Shown here piece after piece: positions 18,710 to 27,222 of a DNA stretch of 64,000 nucleotides. Source of the stretch: Rasiella rasia. Lineage in GTDB: Bacteria; Bacteroidota; Bacteroidia; Flavobacteriales; Flavobacteriaceae. The notes beneath the pieces were generated by a model that saw nothing but the letters and a program-made list of their open reading frames with translations, made no database searches and was not told where the DNA came from. How positions within the stretch are numbered: position 1 is the first letter of the stretch; each line of letters opens with the position of its first letter. The position numbers and the translations under genes were made by a program. Location: the NCBI RefSeq assembly GCF_011044175.1, contig NZ_CP049057.1, forward strand, positions 2,619,501 to 2,683,500. The letters are read 5' to 3'.

Positions 18710-18724
18710 TATAAAATTTGTATT

Positions 18725-21523
18725 ATGAAAAAAGGAATAGTATTGTTTACATTGCTAGTGAATCTCACCATGTTAGCCCAAGTTGGGATTAACACCACAA
18801 CTCCAAATGCTATTTTAGATATTGCGGCAAGTGACGCTACAAATCCTTTAGCATCCGATGGATTGTTAATACCTAGGATTGACATATTTCCAACTACAAA
18901 CCCGGGATTAGATCAAGACGGTATGTTGGTGTACTTAAGATCTACTGTTGGCGTGAATACACCCGGAATTTATATCTGGAATAATAGCGCTGGATCTTGG
19001 GAGAAACTTTCAATTGGTTCGGTAGGTGGATGGTTATTGCCTGGAAATGCAGGTACGAATGCAGCAACTAACTTTTTAGGAACAACAGACAACGTTTCTC
19101 TTGCTTTCAGAACTAATAATATTGAACGATTACAAATAGATGCAAATGGAAGTTTACAAAGCCCAAGTACAAATGTTAGATGGGGCAATCTTTCAGGATC
19201 TTCTCTCACCACTGGCTACGGAAATTTACTTTTTGGTGATAGTTCTGGAAGTAATATTACAACGGGGGCTTCAAATATTTTGTTAGGAAACAATGCCGGA
19301 ACCGGTGTTAGTACTGGCAATTCTGTCATCGCAATTGGGTTGTCTGCATTAAGGCAATATCAAGGTACTATTGGCGCCATAGCTATTGGTCCGTATGCCT
19401 CAACAAATGCGACAACTGGCACTAGTTCTTTGGCATTAGGATTTCACGCGCTGAGTTCCAATACAACAGGGAACGCAAATATAGCAATCGGAAATGGTGC
19501 TTTGCGACACGGTAATACGCCTAATAACAATTTGGCTATTGGACAAAGTGCATTGTCTGTTAATAATGGCTTTAACAATGTGTCAATCGGACTAGGTTCT
19601 TTAATTTCTAACACATCGGGAAGCAATAATACTGTAGTAGGTAAAGAGGCAGGGCTTAGAAATACAGGTTCTGGAAATACAATCATGGGATACTTTGCCT
19701 CCATATTTACAACCACTGGACACGATAATACTATTATTGGTAACCAAGCGGGAAGAAATGGTGACATGGGAAACGACAACGTGCTATTAGGAGCAAATTC
19801 GGGAAGACAGCTAAATGGCGCATCTAATGTGTTTATCGGGAATGACTCTGGCTCAACCCTAACCAATGTTTCAAATCTGTTGGTTATAGATAATTCTAGT
19901 ACTACCAGCCCCTTGGTGTACGGAGAGTTTGATACAAACCGATTTCGAATAAATGGAACCATTCAATCAGGAAATCCAGCAACAACAGGGTATGCTTTTC
20001 CTTCGATAGATGGTACTGCTAATCAAGTAATGCAAACCGATGGCTCTGGGACATTAAGTTGGATAAATGCCTCAAGCCTATCAGGGAACGATTGGTCACT
20101 TACTGGAAACACCGGTACAGATGCCTCCGTTAATTTTATGGGTACTATAGATGATGTTGATATTTCCTTTAGAAGAAATAATACTAATTTTGGGTCGCTA
20201 GAAACGTCAAATCTTTCTATTGGTAATGAGTCACTACGCATATCAACAGGTACTGAGAATACCGCTTTTGGTAATACAGCACTACGAAGTAATTCTACAG
20301 GAAGTAACAACACCGCATTAGGGCACTATGCTGGGCAATATATTACAACAGGGTCTCAAAATACTGCCATAGGAAACAGAGCGCTGTGGTATGGTTCTAC
20401 TGGAGATAATAATATTGCGGTAGGGTCGAGAAGCTTACGGGATAACTCTTCTGGAGCAAATAATGTGGCCATGGGAGTGGTGGCTTTGTTTCATGCTACA
20501 TCGGCAAATAATAATGTTGCTATAGGAAGCGGTGCTCTGCAAGAGAATATTACCGGAAGTGATAATGTGAGCTTGGGGTATTTCTCTGCTTTACGTCATA
20601 CAACATCAACTAACAATGTTTATATCGGAAGTCTGGCGGCATTGGGTAGTTCTGGAACAACCTATACCAGCGCAAATAATGTGATGATTGGCCATTCTTC
20701 TGGACTTAATAGCGGTTCGGTAACTGGAAATGTGTTTTTAGGGTATCAATCAGGTGCTTCAGAGACAAACAGTAATCGTCTTTATATTGAAAACTCAAGC
20801 ACAAGCAGTCCGCTAGTCTATGGCGAATTTGATACTAACGTAGTGCGTGTTAATGGAGATTTTCAAATTAACGATATAAATATCACTACACAAAAGGGGC
20901 TACTACAAAATGATGATTCTTTTGTACATGGGGTTGATGCTACTATCGATTTTGGTGGTGGAGGTAATCACATAATGTTGTCGAGTCAAGAAGGAGGTAC
21001 AGAAACCGGAGGGATTCACTTAGATGGCAATAGCGTGACGGTATGGTCTCCTGCAGATAACAATAGAGCCTTTAGAGTATTAGACGAAGATTTTTGGGGA
21101 GATAGTGATGGAAATCCATTTAACAATAATGCTGAGCTCGCCTATATCGATAATTCTGGGCAATACGTTCAAGCATCAGATCGTAGAAGGAAGCAGAATA
21201 TTAACGTTATAAGTGCTTCTCTCGATAAAATAAATAAGATTAACGGATATACATATGAATATAAAATAAATAGCACAGAACGTTCTAAGGGAGAAAGACC
21301 GAAAAAGACTTCTGGTGTACTAGCACAAGAACTTCAAAAGATTTTACCTGAAGCAGTTCAGGTTTCAGAAGACAACGAATACTTTGTTCACTATGCAGGG
21401 ATTACTCCTCTTTTAATTGAAGGAATTAAAGAACTTAATCAAGAAAATATTCAACTTAAAAAGGAACAATCTGAACTAAAATTACGTTTAGAAAAATTAG
21501 AAAAACTGCTATTAAAAGAGTAA
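18725..21523 (+). CDS. Large repeat adhesin with C-terminal S74 intramolecular chaperone (tail-fibre domain)
   Basis: This 932-residue exported protein has signal peptide MKKGIVLFTLLVNLTMLAQ followed by VGINTTTPNAILDIAASD, a start common to flavobacterial tail-fibre-domain proteins. Residues about 150-690 are YadA-head-like repeats of about 14-16 residues (variants of N.AIG..AL..N..G.NN), arranged as two similar halves; LLPGNAGTNAATNFLGTTDN and LTGNTGTDASVNFMGTIDD mark their starts. A C-terminal S74 domain starts at the Ala817-Ser818 autocleavage-type site (QASDRRRKQNI), followed by SGVLAQELQKILPEAV and a coiled coil. This predicts a trimeric beta-helical fibre whose chaperone cuts itself off. 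There are no phage genes nearby, so it is a cellular adhesin rather than a prophage remnant. Confidence 0.88.
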   Translation: MKKGIVLFTLLVNLTMLAQVGINTTTPNAILDIAASDATNPLASDGLLIPRIDIFPTTNPGLDQDGMLVYLRSTVGVNTPGIYIWNNSAGSWEKLSIGSVGGWLLPGNAGTNAATNFLGTTDNVSLAFRTNNIERLQIDANGSLQSPSTNVRWGNLSGSSLTTGYGNLLFGDSSGSNITTGASNILLGNNAGTGVSTGNSVIAIGLSALRQYQGTIGAIAIGPYASTNATTGTSSLALGFHALSSNTTGNANIAIGNGALRHGNTPNNNLAIGQSALSVNNGFNNVSIGLGSLISNTSGSNNTVVGKEAGLRNTGSGNTIMGYFASIFTTTGHDNTIIGNQAGRNGDMGNDNVLLGANSGRQLNGASNVFIGNDSGSTLTNVSNLLVIDNSSTTSPLVYGEFDTNRFRINGTIQSGNPATTGYAFPSIDGTANQVMQTDGSGTLSWINASSLSGNDWSLTGNTGTDASVNFMGTIDDVDISFRRNNTNFGSLETSNLSIGNESLRISTGTENTAFGNTALRSNSTGSNNTALGHYAGQYITTGSQNTAIGNRALWYGSTGDNNIAVGSRSLRDNSSGANNVAMGVVALFHATSANNNVAIGSGALQENITGSDNVSLGYFSALRHTTSTNNVYIGSLAALGSSGTTYTSANNVMIGHSSGLNSGSVTGNVFLGYQSGASETNSNRLYIENSSTSSPLVYGEFDTNVVRVNGDFQINDINITTQKGLLQNDDSFVHGVDATIDFGGGGNHIMLSSQEGGTETGGIHLDGNSVTVWSPADNNRAFRVLDEDFWGDSDGNPFNNNAELAYIDNSGQYVQASDRRRKQNINVISASLDKINKINGYTYEYKINSTERSKGERPKKTSGVLAQELQKILPEAVQVSEDNEYFVHYAGITPLLIEGIKELNQENIQLKKEQSELKLRLEKLEKLLLKE

Positions 21524-21584
21524 GAAGAGAAGCGTTTTAAAATGAGTGCATAAGATTTTCAGTACATTCGTAAAAAACAACATC

Positions 21585-22856
21585 ATGCGAATTCTAATTT
21601 TTACGCTGTTTATTACTCAAATAGTATTTTCTCAGCAAACTTATCTGCACTGCGGAAAAATCCTAGATTCAAAAAATGGCTTGATGCTTTCAGAAAAAAC
21701 AATTATTATTTCTGGAAACAAAATCAACAGTATTGAAGACGGCTACATTGCCTCTCGCAAAAAAGATGATCAAATTATTGATCTTAGAAATATGACCGTG
21801 CTTCCTGGTCTTATAGATATGCATGTTCATATTGAAAGTGAAACGAGTCCAGATAACTACTTAAAACCTTTTACGCTCAACGACGCCGATGTTGCATTTA
21901 ATGCGGCAGACATTGCTAATAGAACTTTATTGGCTGGTTTTACTACGGTACGTGATTTAGGGGGGAGTGGCGTAAACGTGGCCTTGCGAAATGCCATTGC
22001 AAAAGGTAAAGTGCCTGGGCCTAGGATTTTTACAGCAGAAAAAGCAATTGCAACTACAGGCGGACATGCAGATCCAACTAACGGGAGAAAAAAAGAACTT
22101 ATGGGTGACCCAGGTCCCGCCGAGGGAGTAATAAATAGCCCCGATGACGCCAGAAAGGCAGTGAGACAACGCTATAAAAATGGGGCAGACTGTATCAAAA
22201 TTACTGCCACTGGAGGCGTGTTGAGTGTAAGTAAAAACGGTGAAAACCCACAATTTACTCAGGAAGAACTTAATGAAATTATAAAAACCGCAAAAGAATA
22301 CGGAATGACCGTAGCGGCACATGCACACGGGATTGAAGGAATGAAAAGAGCAATAATAGCGGGTGTTTTAACCATTGAGCATGGCTCTTTAATGGATTTA
22401 GAAACAGCACAACTCATGAAGCAATATGGCACCTATTTAGTGCCCACCTTGTCTGCAGGAAGATATGTTGCTGAAAAGGCTAAAATACCAGGATATTATC
22501 CAGAAATTATTATCCCGAAGATTGAAGCTATAGACGCACAATTAAAAAAGACTTTTGCAATGGTAAGTCAGCAAGGGGTTAATATAGCTTTTGGTACAGA
22601 TGCAGGAGTTTTTCCGCATGGCGAAAATGCCAAAGAATTTAGATATATGGTAGAGTCTGGATGGTCGCCTATGTTTGCTTTGCAATCTGCTACCATAACA
22701 AATGCTAAATTGTTAGGCATGGAAAACGAATTAGGGCAGTTAAAGGCAGGGTTCATTGCAGATATTGTGGCAGTAGAAGACAACCCAATAGAGAATATAC
22801 AAACAATGGAAACCGTGGTTTTCGTGATGAAAGAAGGTAAGATATATAAGCAATAG
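21585..22856 (+). CDS. Exported amidohydrolase (imidazolonepropionase/Xaa-Pro dipeptidase-like)
   Basis: This is a 423-residue metal hydrolase. The ATG at 21585 opens a signal peptide (MRILIFTLFITQIVFSQ); an in-frame GTG lies 39 bases upstream but would bury it. Metal-binding and catalytic marks are the HVH motif in MHVHIES, Lys in CIKITATGG (carboxylated-Lys position), AHAHG, TIEHGS and FGTDAGV. This is the amidohydrolase subgroup that includes periplasmic dipeptidases and imidazolone hydrolases acting on dipeptides or lactam bonds; the substrate cannot be told. It starts 61 bp after the adhesin stop and may share its transcript. Confidence 0.87.
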   Translation: MRILIFTLFITQIVFSQQTYLHCGKILDSKNGLMLSEKTIIISGNKINSIEDGYIASRKKDDQIIDLRNMTVLPGLIDMHVHIESETSPDNYLKPFTLNDADVAFNAADIANRTLLAGFTTVRDLGGSGVNVALRNAIAKGKVPGPRIFTAEKAIATTGGHADPTNGRKKELMGDPGPAEGVINSPDDARKAVRQRYKNGADCIKITATGGVLSVSKNGENPQFTQEELNEIIKTAKEYGMTVAAHAHGIEGMKRAIIAGVLTIEHGSLMDLETAQLMKQYGTYLVPTLSAGRYVAEKAKIPGYYPEIIIPKIEAIDAQLKKTFAMVSQQGVNIAFGTDAGVFPHGENAKEFRYMVESGWSPMFALQSATITNAKLLGMENELGQLKAGFIADIVAVEDNPIENIQTMETVVFVMKEGKIYKQ

Positions 22857-22977
22857 TAGGTTTTAAAGCCGTACATCTGTAAAGCGCATTAACAAAGACT
22901 TAGCAAAGGTTTAACAATGGCATTTTGGGATTGGATATTCTAATTAGTTGTTTTGCAGTATAATTAAAATCAAAGCA

Positions 22978-23169
22978 ATGCAACTAGTATCAGTCCGAAG
23001 AAAGACTAAGAAAGAAAAACGATTTTCAGAAAAAATGGGTATGATGACCGCGAAGGTGATCTACATTCAAAAAACACTCTTTAATATACCTGTAAAAACA
23101 CTTCACAAATACCGCGAAACCTATTATGGTGAGGTCAAAGATTGTGATGATTGTATAATAAGTGCTTAA
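22978..23169 (+). CDS. Small basic protein of unknown function
   Basis: This is a 63-residue soluble protein. The ATG at 22978 (MQLVSVRRKTKKEKRF) is a more natural start than a TTG 30 bases earlier. The N-terminal third is very basic (RRKTKKEKR). The rest includes IYIQKTLFNIPVKTLHKYRETYYGEVKDCDDC, with a CDDC pair near the C-terminus that could bind metal or form a disulfide. It is followed directly by a strong terminator, which supports it being a real gene. I do not recognise a family. Confidence 0.6.
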   Translation: MQLVSVRRKTKKEKRFSEKMGMMTAKVIYIQKTLFNIPVKTLHKYRETYYGEVKDCDDCIISA

Positions 23170-23174
23170 AACCT

Positions 23175-23210
23175 AAAAAATCCCGAACTTTTAAAAGCTC
23201 GGGATTTTTT
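23175..23210. terminator. Bidirectional rho-independent terminator
   Basis: Aaaaaatcccga (23175-23186) pairs with tcgggatttttt (23199-23210); the loop contains its own small cttttaaaag palindrome. It lies between the small + strand gene and convergent fabD and can end both. Confidence 0.9.
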
Positions 23211-23232
23211 TTAATTCTTTATCTAGTACAAA

Positions 23233-24114
23233 CTATAAAGCTGCTTTTGCAGTAGCTACACTTCTGTCTATCTTTCGCATTAATCCTTGTAAAACATTTC
23301 CTGGACCAACCTCTATAAATTCGGTTGCGCCATCTTTAATCATGTTTTGAATACTCTGTGTCCATTTTACTGGAGCTGTTAATTGAAATATTAAATTCTT
23401 TTGAATTTCAGCAGGGTCATTCACCGCAAAGGTAGATACGTTTTGGTAAATTGGGCAGGCAGGAGCTGTAAACGTGGTGTTTTTAATTGCTGCCGCCAAT
23501 TCTTCTCTGGCAGGTTCCATTAACGGACTGTGAAAAGCGCCACCTACGGGCAATATTAATGCACGTCTTGCGCCAGCGTCTGTTAATTTTTCGCAGGCAA
23601 GATTTACTGCTGAAATATCTCCGGAAATTACTAGCTGTCCGGGGCAGTTGTAATTTGCAGCAACTACGGTTCCTGGTGTGTCTGCACAAATAGCCTCTAC
23701 CAAATGATCTTCTAAACCTAAAACAGCCGCCATGGTAGATGGTTCTAATTCGCAAGCTTTTTGCATGGCTTGAGCACGTTTTGAAACCAATGTTAAACCA
23801 TCGCTAAATGCCAACGTTCTGTTAGCAACCAAAGCCGAAATTTCTCCAAGCGAATGCCCCGCAACCATATCGGGTTTAAAGTTATCTCCTAGTACACTTG
23901 CAAGAATTGTTGAATGCAAAAATATAGCAGGTTGGGTTACTTTTGTTTCTTTTAACTCGTCTGCCGTTCCTTCAAACATAATTTTGGTAATATCGAAGCC
24001 CAAAATATCATTGGCTTGTTGAAATAGTTCTTTTGCCTTTGCAGAAGTTTCGTAAAGATCTTGTCCCATTCCAGTGAATTGGGCGCCCTGTCCTGGGAAT
24101 ATATATGCTTTCAT
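23233..24114 (-). CDS. fabD: Malonyl-CoA:ACP S-malonyltransferase
   Basis: This 293-residue enzyme loads malonyl groups onto acyl carrier protein for fatty acid synthesis in the cytosol. FPGQGAQFTGMGQDL opens the protein, the nucleophile is Ser88 in GHSLGEISAL, the catalytic His is near residue 197 in GGAFHSPLM, and QNVSTFAV and EVGPGNVLQGLMRKI close it. Length is standard. It stands alone here, without other fab genes. Confidence 0.95.
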   Translation of the reverse strand: MKAYIFPGQGAQFTGMGQDLYETSAKAKELFQQANDILGFDITKIMFEGTADELKETKVTQPAIFLHSTILASVLGDNFKPDMVAGHSLGEISALVANRTLAFSDGLTLVSKRAQAMQKACELEPSTMAAVLGLEDHLVEAICADTPGTVVAANYNCPGQLVISGDISAVNLACEKLTDAGARRALILPVGGAFHSPLMEPAREELAAAIKNTTFTAPACPIYQNVSTFAVNDPAEIQKNLIFQLTAPVKWTQSIQNMIKDGATEFIEVGPGNVLQGLMRKIDRSVATAKAAL

Positions 24115-24178
24115 TATCGTTGGTTTTGCTGGTAAAAATAATATAAAAAATCCCCTTTCCGAAATTTGTAAAAGAGAC

Positions 24179-25024
24179 TTAAGAAAAAGAAGCTACGATT
24201 GATTTTGCCTGCGAAAGATAGCCACGCCCAAACAAGTTAAGATGTACTAATAGATAATACAGTTGAAAAATTGGTATTCGTTGTTTCCATCCAGATTTTA
24301 AAGGAAAAATTTCATGATAGAAAGAATAAACGGTAGGCGGAAAACCACCAAACAAGTGCATCATTGCAATATCCATTTCACGAGAGGCATACGCAACCGC
24401 AGGATCTATTAAAACAGCATTACCGGTTGCTGAAACTAAATAATTACCATTCCACAAATCACCATGAATGAATGAGGGTGCTTCATTCGGAATTTCATCC
24501 GAAATGTTCTGAAAAAAAGAGGAAAGGTTTTCAAAATTAAAACCATTCTTAGATGCTAATGCAAACTGCGGCTTTAAGCGTTGCTCTATATAGAAGGCTG
24601 CCGAAGTTTCTTCAAAACCATTTACCTGCTTTAATGAACCAATATAATTACTGTGTGATAAACCAAAGTCGTGCTGCGTGATTTTGTGCATTTTGGCTAG
24701 ATTTTCAGCAAAAACCGACCAAAAATCAGGTGTTTTTCTTCCTTTTTCGACAAATTCTAATAAAATGTAGCTTTGCGCCTTTATTTCTCCAAGGTCTAAA
24801 ACTTTCGGGATATTAAAACTATTTGTAGCCTCTAGAAGTTGCAAACCTTTTGCTTCAACTTGGAACATTTTTGGAAATTTTGCAGCTTCGTTCAGTTTTA
24901 CCACAAAATTACCTTCAGAACATTTCAGAAGATAGACAGCATTTATATCACCACCCGCCAGCGATTGAAATTCAATCAGTTTTAATGAATTTCGCTCGGC
25001 TATTTCGTTCAAAATAGAATGCAT
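24179..25024 (-). CDS. Fructosamine kinase family protein
   Basis: This is a 281-residue aminoglycoside/fructosamine-kinase-fold protein; the start is the ATG at 25024 (MHSILNEIAERN). Marks are GGDINAVYLL and VVKLNE (ATP site), the catalytic loop FIHGDLWNGNYL, and DPAVAYASREMDIAMMHLFGGF with the metal-binding Asp. Family members phosphorylate ketosamines or ribulosamines on glycated proteins so that the adduct falls off (deglycation). Its stop-to-start spacing to fabD is about 64 bp and to folA about 28 bp, so it may be part of a fabD-folA run. Confidence 0.88.
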   Translation of the reverse strand: MHSILNEIAERNSLKLIEFQSLAGGDINAVYLLKCSEGNFVVKLNEAAKFPKMFQVEAKGLQLLEATNSFNIPKVLDLGEIKAQSYILLEFVEKGRKTPDFWSVFAENLAKMHKITQHDFGLSHSNYIGSLKQVNGFEETSAAFYIEQRLKPQFALASKNGFNFENLSSFFQNISDEIPNEAPSFIHGDLWNGNYLVSATGNAVLIDPAVAYASREMDIAMMHLFGGFPPTVYSFYHEIFPLKSGWKQRIPIFQLYYLLVHLNLFGRGYLSQAKSIVASFS

Positions 25025-25052
25025 GGTGTTCAACTATTCGTTTTACGGTCGC

Positions 25053-25535
25053 TTATTTTCTTACCCAGGTCTCATAGGTAAAGGCATAGTCGTGGCGGGT
25101 ATCTTTGTCGTGAAACTCTTCTGAAACGAGCTCCCATGTGTCTTTGTCTAACTCTGGAAAATAAGTGTCGGCATCAAAAGTGCCATGTACACGTGTAAGT
25201 TCAATTTTATCGGCTACCTCCATAGCCATTTTATAAATTTCACCGCCTCCTATTACAAAGGGTTGTGTGTCACTAGAAGCTTTCAATAATGCAGCATCTA
25301 ACGAATGTACTACCACAGCGCCATCTTTTCTGTAGTTTGTATTTCTAGTAATTACAACGTGGGTACGATTTGGAAGTGGTTTTGGGAAAGATTCAAAAGT
25401 CTTACGGCCCATAATTATATAATGACCCGTTGTAAGTTGTTTAAAGCGTTTAAAGTCGTCTGGCAAATGCCACACTAAGTCATTTTCTTTGCCAAGCTCA
25501 TTATTTTCGCCTGCGGCGGCAATCATTGTAATCAT
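25053..25535 (-). CDS. folA: Dihydrofolate reductase
   Basis: This 160-residue enzyme reduces dihydrofolate with NADPH. Motifs are MIAAAGENNELGKENDLVWHLPDD, HYIIMGRKTFES, PLPNRTHVVITRN, VIGGGEIYKMA and DTYFPELD. Its ATG overlaps the stop of the upstream 2TM gene by 4 bases. ThyA, which makes the dihydrofolate it recycles, is in the same window at about 39 kb but in a different transcription unit. Confidence 0.95.
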   Translation of the reverse strand: MITMIAAAGENNELGKENDLVWHLPDDFKRFKQLTTGHYIIMGRKTFESFPKPLPNRTHVVITRNTNYRKDGAVVVHSLDAALLKASSDTQPFVIGGGEIYKMAMEVADKIELTRVHGTFDADTYFPELDKDTWELVSEEFHDKDTRHDYAFTYETWVRK

Positions 25536-26005
25536 GTTTGTTCTGGGGGTAATTCGTTTGGATTGTTTTTTTTTAGTTCAAGGGTGTGATCTGTAGAAGC
25601 AGGAGTCTCGGTTTCTCTGGTCGCCTTTATTTCTTCTACGGTAGCTTCTTGTAGCGCCTGCTTTTTTAACGCATCGATACGTTTTTGTTGTAAATTTTTC
25701 AATTTTTCAAGCTGTTGATCCTCCCATTCTTTGCCCATAAATTTATTGGTCACAAAAACATTAAAAACATGGATTAGTAGTAAAAATGACCAAAGTAAAA
25801 CAGCCCAAACAGACCATTGTGGAATTAAAAAGTCTTCACCTTTCTTTAGTACTAGGTTTACTACTAAAAGTAAAACAGAGCCCACAAGAAAAATTATAAA
25901 ATGACGCATCAACCCCTTTTTCTGTTTGATTCGTTTTCGTGCATATTCGTATTGCTCACGTTGGTCTGCGTCTATTCTTTCCTTTTTGTTGGTTTTTGAA
26001 AACAT
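25532..26005 (-). CDS. 2TM domain-containing membrane protein
   Basis: This 157-residue protein has two transmembrane helices at about 35-55 (HFIIFLVGSVLLLVVNLVL) and 68-90 (SVWAVLLWSFLLLIHVFNVFV). The conserved KRIKQKKGLMRHFIIF and FMGKEWEDQQLEKL flanks define the 2TM domain of Bacteroidota, often seen fused to sensor proteins or alone. The C-terminal 50 residues are charged and probably cytosolic. It is coupled to folA by a 4-base overlap. Function unknown. Confidence 0.85.
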   Translation of the reverse strand: MFSKTNKKERIDADQREQYEYARKRIKQKKGLMRHFIIFLVGSVLLLVVNLVLKKGEDFLIPQWSVWAVLLWSFLLLIHVFNVFVTNKFMGKEWEDQQLEKLKNLQQKRIDALKKQALQEATVEEIKATRETETPASTDHTLELKKNNPNELPPEQT

Positions 26006-26066
26006 AGTTGGTTACCTTTAGTCTCACGTAAAAATACCCATTTTTAACCGTTTCAACAGTCCAGTT

Positions 26067-27140
26067 ATGGAAGATTTAAGAAAACTGTTTCCAGCAACAC
26101 AAACACATACCTATTTAAATACCGCATCTGCTGGTTTACTTTCAACAGCGCTCGTGCAATGGCGTAGTAATCATGATAAGAAATTACTGGAGCAAGGAAG
26201 TATTTTTAGGGATACGCATAGGGCGATTTTGGCAGAAGTGCGCAATAGGGTATGCGGTTTTTTTGAAGTTTCACAACAAGAAATAGCCTTAGTTCCTAAT
26301 TTTTCGTTTGCCTTAAATACACTTTTGGAAGGCGTTTCAAAAGACAAAAAAGTATTGCTTCTAGATCGTGATTACCCGAGTATAAATTGGGCTTTTGAGC
26401 AGAGAGGTTTCGATGTTTGTTATGCTACTATCGATGAAAATCTAGAGCAGAATATAGAACAAGCTGTTGCGCGTCATCGACCAGATATTTTTGCTTTTAG
26501 TATTGTTCAGTATTTAACCGGAATAAAAATAGACTTTAATTTTCTTCGCCAACTTAAGGCATACCACCCAGAGCTTATGCTTATTGCAGATGGTACACAG
26601 TATTTGGGTACAGAGCATTTCAGTTTTACTGAAAGTCCGATCGACGTGCTTGGTGCAAGCGCGTACAAATGGTTATTGTCTGGCTACGGAAATGGTCTAT
26701 TTATGGTAAAGAGCGAACAACAAGAACAATTGAATCCTAATACAATTGGTTTTAATTCGGCTGATGCTAACTTCGGAAATCGTCACAATTTGCCATTTAT
26801 GAAGCATTTTGAACCTGGGCACCAAGATACTTTGAACTATGGGAGTTTAGGGGAAAGTCTTCGGTTTTTAGAAACCATAGGTATAGCTGCTATTGAAGAT
26901 TCACTTCAACAATTAACCTCCAAAGCCAAAGAAGCCTTTGCCGAACGAGGCATATTAGAGGAAATTTCAGCAAAAAGAAAAACACATAGTACCATTTTCA
27001 GTATAAAAGGTGATGAAACGTTATTTCAGAAATTAAGAGAACAAAAGATTATAGCCTCACAGCGTGGTGATGGAATACGTGTTGGATTTCATATTTATAA
27101 CACCCAAGACGATCTGCAACAACTTCTTTCAGTGCTTTAA
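26067..27140 (+). CDS. Class V aminotransferase (cysteine desulfurase/isopenicillin N epimerase-like)
   Basis: This is a 357-residue PLP enzyme of fold type I. PLP-lysine is Lys201 in GASAYKWLLSGYGNG; upstream are YLNTASAGLLS at the N-terminus and the cofactor-binding region with ADGTQYLGTE. It lacks the Cys-containing catalytic loop expected in a true IscS/SufS and is shorter than those enzymes, so sulphur transfer is not supported. Substrate unknown. It lies 61 bp from the divergent 2TM gene start. A role in the ergothioneine C-S lyase step (EgtE-like) is possible but would be a guess, as egtB/egtD lie 9 kb away. Confidence 0.82.
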   Translation: MEDLRKLFPATQTHTYLNTASAGLLSTALVQWRSNHDKKLLEQGSIFRDTHRAILAEVRNRVCGFFEVSQQEIALVPNFSFALNTLLEGVSKDKKVLLLDRDYPSINWAFEQRGFDVCYATIDENLEQNIEQAVARHRPDIFAFSIVQYLTGIKIDFNFLRQLKAYHPELMLIADGTQYLGTEHFSFTESPIDVLGASAYKWLLSGYGNGLFMVKSEQQEQLNPNTIGFNSADANFGNRHNLPFMKHFEPGHQDTLNYGSLGESLRFLETIGIAAIEDSLQQLTSKAKEAFAERGILEEISAKRKTHSTIFSIKGDETLFQKLREQKIIASQRGDGIRVGFHIYNTQDDLQQLLSVL

Positions 27141-27151
27141 GAAAATTTAAA

Positions 27152-27184
27152 TTTGAGACTAGTATTTTCTGCTTTTTAAATTTA
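27152..27184 (+). promoter_or_regulatory. Candidate Bacteroidota promoter for the BNR/HYR gene
   Basis: Tttg at 27152-27155 is followed after 21 bases by taaattta (27177-27184), close to the -33 TTTG / -7 TAnnTTTG pattern. It lies 39-71 bases before the start codon. Confidence 0.45.
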
Positions 27185-27222
27185 TGAGTACATTGGAGGC
27201 CACATAATTAACCCCAAATATT

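Larger units (their letters stand above)
18276..18724. other. 449-bp divergent intergenic region
   Basis: No credible ORF or RNA gene was found here. It holds a palindrome beside the kinase start, a second inverted repeat actag-N5-ctagt (18346-18360), a repeated accactag half-site (18293-18300 and 18664-18671) and a long hairpin just before the adhesin gene. It is therefore probably a regulatory region for both divergent genes. Confidence 0.6.

Noticed and set aside
18725-21523. Prophage tail fibre
   Set aside because: The S74 domain is phage-like, but there is a signal peptide, no phage gene nearby and normal host neighbours.
26067-27140. EgtE (ergothioneine C-S lyase) as partner of egtB/egtD
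   Set aside because: Only the class V fold supports it; it is 9 kb away on the other strand with unrelated genes between.
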